Notes under the pieces: model-generated
What the model saw: only the letters and a program-made list of their open reading frames with translations
Databases searched by the model: none
What the model was told of the DNA's origin: nothing
Part shown: piece after piece, positions 23,507 to 29,332 of the stretch
Layout of the letters: the number at the start of each line of letters is the position of its first letter
Position numbering within the stretch: the stretch's first letter is position 1
DNA from: Bacteroidales bacterium UBA6401
GTDB taxonomy: Bacteria; Bacteroidota; Bacteroidia; Bacteroidales; UBA932
DNA: 29,332 bases
Assembly: GCA_002438635.1 (NCBI GenBank)
Contig: DJPX01000038.1
Coordinates: 1 to 29,332 of the forward strand
Direction of reading: 5' to 3'
Position numbers and translations under genes: made by a program

Positions 23507-25543
23507 ATGAAAAAAATCATTTCGATAATAATATCGTTATTTATTAGTTATTTGGCAGTGGGCCAAGTAGATACTACTGGGTGGTTTGCCGATAGGTATG
23601 ACACACTTTCTACTGCTACGGTAAGTTCTCAAGTAGCGGGAAATTATATTCCTAAAGGAAAGGATATAAAAGCTGAAGTTATAACTGCAGCCGGGCTTTG
23701 TAAAATGGCGTGCTGTAATCTTGCCGAAAGTTTTGAAAATAGCGCCAGTGTATCCGTAGGTTACGCCGACGCAGTTACAGGAGCTCGACAGATAAAATTG
23801 CTGGGGCAGAGCGGCATTTATACTCAGATGCTCGACGAGAATAGACCAATCATGCGAGGTATTTCCGCTCCGTTTGCACTAAACTTTGTTCCGAGCCAAT
23901 GGCTTGAAAGCATTCAAGTTAGTAAAGGAGTCAGTTCCGTAATCAATGGCGTGGAATCTATGACAGGTCAGATTAATCTTGAACATCGTAAACCTACCGA
24001 TGAGAAGCCACTTTATCTCCAAGCCTCGATAATGGATAATGCCAAGTTCGATGTGAATGCCGTTTCTTCCCTTCAATTAGACTACGAAGGCAGGTGGAAT
24101 ACTGTAATTTTTGCCCACTTGGATGGAAATTATATTCCTATGGATATGAATGGGGATAGTTTTCTCGATGATCCACTTTCCACTCAGATTTCTCTCGGGA
24201 ACAGGTGGTTATATTACGATCCATCTGGCTTGCAGGTTCGTTTCGGAGTATCTGCCATAAGGGACGATCGTAGAGGAGGCCAATCCTCTCGTCTCACTCC
24301 CGATCTTTCTTCTCTTTGGACTTCAGATATTCTCAATCAGAACTTAGATGCTTTCGTGAAGGTGGGGATGCCTTTGGATGAAACTGGGGCCAATAGTATA
24401 GCTATGGTTGCTGACTATAGTCTTCAGTCTCAGAATTCTAATTTCGGTCTTCGTACATACGATGCCATTCAGCATAGCGCGTTTGTTAATTTTTTGTATC
24501 AAAGGGAGATAAATGAATCTCATAAATATACATTGGGACTATCGGATACTTACGACTATTATGACGAGACTGCGCTTTTAACTCTTCTACCTGGCGCAGA
24601 TGCTGTTTCATCGTTTACTCATTTGAACGATTTGGGCGTTTACGGAGAATACACTTTCCACCATGGGGACGATTTTTCTCTTATCGCAGGGATTCGTGCC
24701 GATTGGTTTAATACCGCAGGAGTGCGAGTTAGCCCGCGCTTAACTTTGAAATATGCTCCTTTTGAGCAGCTTGTTTTTCGGGCCAATGCAGGCCGCGGTA
24801 TACGCTATTCAGTTCCTTTGATTGATAATATTGGCATAATGTCCACATCAAAAGAGCTGACCTATAATGTCCTAATGTCGCATCCTCTTGAAGATGCAAT
24901 TACGGCAGGCGCGAGTGCCACGTGGTATCTGCCTTTCGAGGGACTTAAAAATTCGTTTTTGAGTTTTGATTATTTTAGAACGGAATTTTTGAATCAGATG
25001 GTCGTGGATTATGATAAGACGCCTGGCGCTATCGATTTATATATGGGTTCTGGAGCTTATACTAACAACTATCAACTCGACTTTAGCATAGTACCTCTTG
25101 AGCGTCTTACCCTTACGCTGACAGGTCGTTATACCGATTCTAAAGTGTCTTTTGATGGAAGAGTCATTCAAGAAAAGCCTCTAACAAGCAGGTACAAGGC
25201 TGTGTTCAATGCCCAGTATTCCACTAATATGAATAGGCTTATCTTTGATTTTACGGCATCTTTGAATGGCCCTTGTAAAGTATGGGATTTTATGAAGCCT
25301 TATGGCTATGAAAGTGGATACACGGAAAGTTATCCGCTTCTTTATGCTCAGGTTACTTACCGTACAAAGGGTATTGATTATTATTTCGGAGTGGAGAATA
25401 TAACAAATTATACTCAATCTAATCCTATAATCAGTGCTATGGACACCTCATCGTCAAATTTTGATGCAAGTTGCATCTGGGGTCCCCTTATGGGAAGACG
25501 AATATATGCTGGTGTTAGGTTCACCCTTTGGAAAACGAATTAA
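23507..25543 (+). CDS. TonB-dependent outer-membrane receptor, probably metal-related
   Basis: The protein (678 residues from the ATG at 23507) has a signal peptide ending in AVGQ, a plug domain (about 55-170) and a 22-strand-type barrel ending in an aromatic-rich strand. No CarboxypepD-like N-terminal domain is present, unlike many Bacteroidetes receptors. The plug begins with LCKMACCNLAESFE (C65, C69, C70) and continues DAVTGARQIKLLGQSG, SIQVSKGVSSVINGVE and TGQIN. This Cys-containing plug belongs to a receptor group often placed with small His/Cys-rich and heavy-metal-domain proteins. Neighbours of both kinds are present, so a metal or metallophore is a reasonable substrate guess; sequence does not say which metal. 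The frame extends upstream to a TTG at 23480, but the ATG directly precedes the signal peptide. Confidence 0.88.
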   Translation: MKKIISIIISLFISYLAVGQVDTTGWFADRYDTLSTATVSSQVAGNYIPKGKDIKAEVITAAGLCKMACCNLAESFENSASVSVGYADAVTGARQIKLLGQSGIYTQMLDENRPIMRGISAPFALNFVPSQWLESIQVSKGVSSVINGVESMTGQINLEHRKPTDEKPLYLQASIMDNAKFDVNAVSSLQLDYEGRWNTVIFAHLDGNYIPMDMNGDSFLDDPLSTQISLGNRWLYYDPSGLQVRFGVSAIRDDRRGGQSSRLTPDLSSLWTSDILNQNLDAFVKVGMPLDETGANSIAMVADYSLQSQNSNFGLRTYDAIQHSAFVNFLYQREINESHKYTLGLSDTYDYYDETALLTLLPGADAVSSFTHLNDLGVYGEYTFHHGDDFSLIAGIRADWFNTAGVRVSPRLTLKYAPFEQLVFRANAGRGIRYSVPLIDNIGIMSTSKELTYNVLMSHPLEDAITAGASATWYLPFEGLKNSFLSFDYFRTEFLNQMVVDYDKTPGAIDLYMGSGAYTNNYQLDFSIVPLERLTLTLTGRYTDSKVSFDGRVIQEKPLTSRYKAVFNAQYSTNMNRLIFDFTASLNGPCKVWDFMKPYGYESGYTESYPLLYAQVTYRTKGIDYYFGVENITNYTQSNPIISAMDTSSSNFDASCIWGPLMGRRIYAGVRFTLWKTN

Positions 25544-25586
25544 CAAAGGGATAAAGTTGATTAATTGTATGTAAATAATATAGTTT

Positions 25587-26006
25587 ATGAAAAGAATTGT
25601 TTTAGCCATCGTGGCTGCGTTTGTGCTGTGCTCTTGTCCTTCTTATGCTAAGAAGGCGAAAAAAACTGCTGAAGTTACTTTTGAAGTTAGTATGCATTGT
25701 AAGAAATGTGCTGATAAAATCACTGAGAATGTCGGCTTTGAAAAAGGGGTTTTGGATTTGAAGGTAGATATGGCAGAAAAAACCGTTTATATCAAGTATA
25801 ATCCTGAAAAGACTAATCCGGATACTTTGAAAAAAGCTATAGAAAAACTTGGCTATTCCGCTGAGATCAAAACTACCTCTAATGCATGTTCAGATAAGTC
25901 ATGCTATAAAAATGGTGAGTCCGGATGTAAAGATTACCAGCGTGATGGTCGCGATCTTGCGGAACTCTTTCCTAGGGCATGGGCATCTCGAAACCAAGTT
26001 GTATAA
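25587..26006 (+). CDS. Exported heavy-metal-associated (HMA) domain protein
   Basis: The 139-residue protein has a signal sequence (MKRIVLAIVAAFVLCSC), either a lipobox at Cys17 or cleavage after SYA. An HMA ferredoxin-like domain follows (about 28-95) with the metal loop MHCKKC (Met36, Cys38, Cys41). A short Cys-rich stretch (C101, C106, C114) comes next. Such domains bind Cu(I) and similar soft metals. It lies 43 bases after the receptor gene. The last 23 residues (117-139, with RDLAELFPRAWASRNQVV) do not fit the family, are coded by GC-richer DNA, and probably come from sequence joined to the gene later. The native stop may have been just after Asp116. Confidence 0.85.
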   Translation: MKRIVLAIVAAFVLCSCPSYAKKAKKTAEVTFEVSMHCKKCADKITENVGFEKGVLDLKVDMAEKTVYIKYNPEKTNPDTLKKAIEKLGYSAEIKTTSNACSDKSCYKNGESGCKDYQRDGRDLAELFPRAWASRNQVV

Positions 26007-26012
26007 AGTAGT

Positions 26013-26074
26013 TGCGATTAGTGGCAAAGTCGCGACTAATCGCAGCAAATCTCAACTAATCGCACAAAATCGCA
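26013..26074. repeat. ACTAATCGCA repeats at a composition boundary
   Basis: ACTAATCGCA occurs at 26035-26044 and 26055-26064 (20-base period) and in inverted form, TGCGATTAGT, at 26013-26022. A shortened copy AATCGCA is at 26068-26074. The inverted pair can form a 10-bp stem with a 12-base loop. They lie between the HMA gene and the GC-rich receptor gene, where base composition changes. They could be a terminator for either convergent gene, protein-binding repeats, or a scar of recombination. Confidence 0.6.
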
Positions 26075-26094
26075 ATACGTGTTTTGCCGGAGAG

Positions 26095-28632
26095 TTACAA
26101 CCGGCTTGACTCCTCGAAGTTGCCGACGTTGCGTCGCGGGGTGACAGCCTTTCCGAAGCTGTAGGTAAAGCCGAGGGAGATTCCCCGGCTGTAGGAGTTG
26201 TTAACCGTTTTCATCGTTTCAATGTCACCATCCATAATGCTAAGGTTTTGGTTCATAGACCTGAATATGTCATTGGCGGATATGGTAAGATTGGCACGGC
26301 CGTCGAGGAACGACTTGCTGATGGAGGCATTGACGGAGTATAGCGCGGCAACGGTGAAATATCCCGCAGTCATCGGAGTCATGCCCCAACCATCCACGCT
26401 GATTTTGAATTCCTTCGGCAGGTAAAATGTCGTTGATGCGTAGCCGTTGAACGCGTGCGAGGAATTGCTGAAGTCCGCAAAGGCGGTGATATCCGGATTG
26501 GGATATGCCTTGAAAGCACCATAAGAATAGTTGGCGTTGAGAGTCACCGTCCACCATTTCGTGATGTTCTGCTCCGAAAGGGCAAGGGCGAGATATGCAG
26601 TCTGCTGCACTCCAGCATTGCTGAAGCGGTACTCCATCGTGCCGGAAGACTTGTCATAAATCGGGACCTGCTGATCAGTGTAGTTCTTTAGATGGCTGTA
26701 TCCGGCCGTCAGCGTCAAATTGCCGAGGAAAACGGAAGACAGCGTCAGGTTATGCGAATAGCTCGGCTTTAGTTCTGGGTCGCCCACGGACCATGTGGTA
26801 GGGTTCACATAGCTACGGAACGGATTGAGCTGCCAATACTTCGGACGGTTCAGACGGTAGGAGTAGTTCAGCGAGAGGATGGCTTTTTGAGAGGGAGTCC
26901 AGTTCAGAAAGACATTCGGAAAGACGTCGAAATAGTTCCTGCCGCTGCGGCGGTTCTCGGATTTCCAGTTTCCGCGAGGAATGGTGTATTCACCGCGAAG
27001 CCCGACCTGCGCATTCCATTTGGCAGAAAAGGCCTTGGAAAGGTTTGCGTAGAGGGCATATATCTGCTCGGAATATGTGAAGTCGTTGCGTGCCGAGAGG
27101 TCACCGACCTGCTCCTGAGGGGTAGAAGGATCCCATTTGTAGGAGGAGTAGCGGTTGTCGGTTACAGAAACCGCAGCCTTCGCACCGGCCTCAACACGCC
27201 CGGTGTTGTCCCAGAGGTTCTGCGCGAAATCTACTTTCAGAGCCCAGATGTTGGCGCGGCGGAAAGTGGAGTCGTTCAGACCGTTGCCGATGAACGGATC
27301 CGGAAGTCCGGCAGCAATGTCGGCATTGCGATCGGCCTGGGCCTCGGAGGAAAGGGCCGTGTAGAGATTACGCTGAAGGTTCGAGACATTGCTGCGGGTG
27401 TGGTTGTAGTCCGCGTTGACCGTAATTTCCTGAGAGATAGTCTCGTCGAAGGTGTGAGTGTAATTGATGTTGGCTGAATACTGGTCAGTCATTGTGGATT
27501 CGGCAGAATTGCCGGTCATGCCCGTGTAAGGCTCCGCATCATCGAATTTCCGGAAATCGTCAACCATCACAGCGTTCGGGGCATCATAGCCATAGTTGTT
27601 GAGGTTTACCTTGGCGATAGCCCCCAAAACATCGCTTTCTGAGATGCGGATGTCCTCCGAAAGCATAATCTGATGGCCGAGGAAACGGCTCTTCGCATTA
27701 TTTGAAGTCTTCAGCAGCGACTCATAGGAGTCCCCATAACGCTTGTCCTCGGTTACGTCGTTGTAGGAGGGATAGATGTAGCCGTTGTAGCTGAGATTGG
27801 TGTTCGTGACATCGCCCTTGTAGCCGAGCCGGACGCTTCCGTCGCCTGCACCATGGATCTTCGGCTCCCATTTGAACTGTCCGGTACCGCTGACCGAGCC
27901 GTTGAAGCCGCGCAGCAGTCCACGCTTTGTCTTGATGTTGATGATTCCACCGGCACCTTCCGCATCGTATTTCGAGGACGGGGATGCAATCACCTCTATC
28001 TTGTCGATAGTCGTTCCTGAAGAGCCCTTGAGGTAGGCCTGAAGCTCTTTGCCGGACATATTTGACGGCCTTCCGTCGAGCCACACAGAGACTGACTTAC
28101 CATTGAGCTGGATGTTCCCGTCCTTATCGAAAGTCACTCCTGGAGCGGCACGGAGCACATCTGTGGCATTGCCGGTCTTCGCGACCGCGAGTTCCGAGAC
28201 ATTCATCACAATATTGTCGAAGCGGTGCTCAAGCAGCGGGCGTTTTCCGACCACCTTCGCGCTCTCCAGCGCCTGAGAATCTGGGGAGAGAGACGTATGT
28301 GGCAGTTCCGGGCCGGAAATTCCGTCAAGGGCGAAACCAGCGTCCCTATAGCCGACAAGAGAAAATTCCACATGGCATCCATCCGCACGGAAGGCTGTGG
28401 GAAGAGCCAGCACATATACTCCCGTAGAGTCTGTCGTCGCGGCAGCAATCACCGCAGTTGAACTGTCACGCAATGCCACCGTCACAAACTCAAGACCACG
28501 TCCGGTCTCCGAATCAGTAACCTTTCCGGTAAGTTTTCTGCCGTCAAGTCCATGAAGCAGCGCTGCATAAGTATCCAAAGACAAGACAAGGCTCAATGCA
28601 AGAGCCATGATGATTGTGAGAATCTTTTTCAT
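26095..28632 (-). CDS. TonB-dependent receptor-like outer-membrane protein (OMP_b-brl_3 type)
   Basis: The 845-residue protein has a signal peptide (about 1-23), a CarboxypepD-like domain (about 33-110, GKVTDSETGRGLEFVTVAL), a plug (about 125-235, with ATDVLRAAPGVTFDKDGNI, SVWLDGRPSN and EVIASPSSKYDAEGAGGIIN) and a long barrel ending in GFTYSFGK plus a short tail. This architecture matches the outer-membrane beta-barrel family 3 proteins of Bacteroidetes, distinct from SusC. No SusD, sigma or anti-sigma gene is adjacent. Three sampled lines average about 57% GC against about 41% for the receptor at 23507-25543, so it looks acquired. The reading frame is intact. The substrate is unknown. Confidence 0.88.
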   Translation of the reverse strand: MKKILTIIMALALSLVLSLDTYAALLHGLDGRKLTGKVTDSETGRGLEFVTVALRDSSTAVIAAATTDSTGVYVLALPTAFRADGCHVEFSLVGYRDAGFALDGISGPELPHTSLSPDSQALESAKVVGKRPLLEHRFDNIVMNVSELAVAKTGNATDVLRAAPGVTFDKDGNIQLNGKSVSVWLDGRPSNMSGKELQAYLKGSSGTTIDKIEVIASPSSKYDAEGAGGIINIKTKRGLLRGFNGSVSGTGQFKWEPKIHGAGDGSVRLGYKGDVTNTNLSYNGYIYPSYNDVTEDKRYGDSYESLLKTSNNAKSRFLGHQIMLSEDIRISESDVLGAIAKVNLNNYGYDAPNAVMVDDFRKFDDAEPYTGMTGNSAESTMTDQYSANINYTHTFDETISQEITVNADYNHTRSNVSNLQRNLYTALSSEAQADRNADIAAGLPDPFIGNGLNDSTFRRANIWALKVDFAQNLWDNTGRVEAGAKAAVSVTDNRYSSYKWDPSTPQEQVGDLSARNDFTYSEQIYALYANLSKAFSAKWNAQVGLRGEYTIPRGNWKSENRRSGRNYFDVFPNVFLNWTPSQKAILSLNYSYRLNRPKYWQLNPFRSYVNPTTWSVGDPELKPSYSHNLTLSSVFLGNLTLTAGYSHLKNYTDQQVPIYDKSSGTMEYRFSNAGVQQTAYLALALSEQNITKWWTVTLNANYSYGAFKAYPNPDITAFADFSNSSHAFNGYASTTFYLPKEFKISVDGWGMTPMTAGYFTVAALYSVNASISKSFLDGRANLTISANDIFRSMNQNLSIMDGDIETMKTVNNSYSRGISLGFTYSFGKAVTPRRNVGNFEESSRL

Positions 28633-28734
28633 GCTACTAAATTAACAAAATTTTAGTTTAATAATTCAATACTTTACGTCATATTACATCTGCTGGCGCT
28701 GACTTTCGGGTTTAACGGAAGGCAGGCATTCAAA
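28633..28734. other. Upstream gap of the GC-rich receptor gene
   Basis: This 102-base gap should hold the receptor promoter. The stretch nearest the start codon is AT-rich; AAATTTTG on the minus strand, about 15 bases before the ATG, is one mismatch from TAnnTTTG, but no -33 partner is convincing. Nothing else is recognisable. Confidence 0.3.
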
Positions 28735-28972
28735 CTAAACATGGTCGCTAGATGCATGAATTATTGTCTGCAGATACTCCTTGTCAAATTCACCTTGAAT
28801 ACGCATCATCGTTCCATTTGGGGTGCGCAACTCAATGCTTATCATCTTAGCCACATTCTTCTTCGAAAACCCTCCATCGTGAAATACCTAACTCAGCAAG
28901 CCTAGACTTTTTACTTACGCCATTTTCACTGCAGTACCTTACAATACTTGCTACTTCTTCTCTGGTCATCAT
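28735..28972 (-). pseudogene. Decayed IS66-type accessory gene (tnpA-like)
   Basis: From the ATG at 28972 the frame reads MMTREEVASIVRYCSENGVS, then KKSRLAELGISRW and stops at 28847-28849. The C-terminal part resumes in another frame with KKNVAKMISIELRT and NGTMMRIQGEF...LQTIIHAS, ending at 28735. These are the two ends of the roughly 110-125-residue accessory protein of Bacteroidetes IS66-family elements, as I remember the family. The middle of about 35-40 residues is missing and the frame is broken, so this is a remnant. No IS66 tnpB or main transposase gene is present beside it. Confidence 0.78.
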
Positions 28973-29043
28973 AATCTTACATTTTTATGACCCAAAGTTC
29001 TTTAAAAGGCTTCAACTATCTATGACGTGAATGATCGGAGGCC

Positions 29044-29127
29044 TTACGTTGACGAATTAATCGGTGTTTGTGCGAAAACGCATTGAGCAAACAGTGTTGT
29101 GACAAGCAATAGTATGATTCTTTTCAT
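29044..29127 (-). pseudogene. Stub of a secreted-protein gene (signal peptide only)
   Basis: A minus-strand frame of 27 codons begins MKRIILLLVTTLFAQCVFAQ and stops a few codons later at 29044-29046. The start is a textbook Bacteroidetes signal peptide cleaved after FAQ, with nothing behind it. It is best explained as the 5' end of an exported-protein gene whose remainder was lost, possibly when the nearby IS66-type element came and decayed. A functional 7-residue secreted peptide is unlikely but not impossible. Confidence 0.5.
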
Positions 29128-29210
29128 ATAGTTGTGGTGTTATGGTTTATGGTGATTCTTTTAGCTATGGATTTACTTTGCAAATAAGATGTCGCTAAAA
29201 ATCAGTATAA

Positions 29211-29332
29211 TGTCCCCCAAATTTCGGACAGGTTGTTAAGTCAAGAAAAAGACAATAACTTTACAACGAAATGGGAAAGACAACACGAAGAAAATTCACC
29301 CCAGCGTTCAAGGCCAAGGTTGCCTTAGAGGC
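29211..29332 (+). mobile_element. Left end of an IS3-family insertion sequence (runs off the window)
   Basis: The segment TGTCCCCCAAATTTCGGACA at 29211-29230 has the TG start and general look of the terminal inverted repeats of Bacteroidetes IS3-family elements. A leader of about 40 bases and the start of an orfA gene at 29271 follow, the normal IS3 layout. The right end lies outside the window, so the inverted repeat and target duplication cannot be verified. Confidence 0.75.
29271..29332 (+). CDS. IS3-family transposase OrfA, 5' part
   Basis: The first 20 codons read MGKTTRRKFTPAFKAKVALE and continue past the window edge. RRKFTPEFKxKVALEA is the standard opening of IS3-family OrfA proteins, which begin with a helix-turn-helix domain that binds the element ends. 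In this family OrfA is normally fused to the DDE integrase OrfB by programmed frameshifting. Only this start is visible, so intactness is unknown. Confidence 0.85.
   Translation, partial: MGKTTRRKFTPAFKAKVALE

Noticed and set aside
26013..26074. Reading the ACTAATCGCA repeats as a CRISPR or integron attC site
   Set aside because: Repeats are only 10 bases with 10-12 base gaps, far from either structure, and no cas or integrase gene is nearby.
26887..27477. A 196-codon plus-strand frame and several others opposite the GC-rich receptor gene
   Set aside because: They are antisense shadows of a complete, well-recognised receptor gene; the GC-rich composition leaves long open frames. No domain or start context supports them.
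1..29332. CRISPR array, rRNA or tRNA genes
   Set aside because: No regularly spaced repeats with unique spacers and no rRNA- or tRNA-like sequence were seen on either strand.

Overview
The window looks like chromosomal DNA of a low-GC member of Bacteroidetes, most likely order Bacteroidales. The evidence is the TonB-dependent receptors, an acidic-linker TonB, a type-B fumarate reductase/succinate dehydrogenase, a type III pantothenate kinase, Bacteroidetes-type promoters (TTTG-N19-21-TAnnTTTG) in front of many genes, and IS remnants of kinds common in that group. I cannot name a genus. Most of it is a housekeeping backbone; both ends are accessory DNA.

Left edge (1-760): a tiny 3' end of an unseen gene, a very AT-rich orphan gene for a small exported protein, a terminator-like hairpin, and a start-less fragment of an Rhs/YD-repeat core. 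The arrangement resembles the tail of a polymorphic-toxin locus. Then come tonB and hflX (+), facing sdhB-sdhA-ruvB (-). The sdh pair lacks a cytochrome b gene and sits directly behind ruvB.

The 239-bp gap between ruvB and the divergent mfd (6551-6789) is very AT-rich and carries a cluster of DnaA-box-like 9-mers. Hand-counted base skew changes polarity around it, so it is a candidate replication origin.

From 6790 to 17333 runs a mostly co-directional block: mfd, coaX, an outer-membrane beta-barrel protein, a TPR protein, lptC, a SurA/PpiD-like prolyl isomerase and galK. Its core is probably an envelope-biogenesis operon. Then follow an endonuclease/exonuclease/phosphatase protein (-), ychF and rsmA (+), folA and add (-).

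mazG (22218-23009) leads into a metal-related set: a His/Cys-rich small exported protein, a TonB-dependent receptor with a Cys cluster in its plug, and a heavy-metal-associated (MxCxxC) exported protein. The last gene ends in a tail that looks foreign, next to short ACTAATCGCA repeats.

Beyond about 25.95 kb the DNA changes character. A GC-rich outer-membrane receptor gene (-) is followed by a decayed IS66-type accessory gene, a stub of a secreted protein gene, and the left end of an IS3-family element running off the window. This end reads as acquired, recombination-prone DNA.
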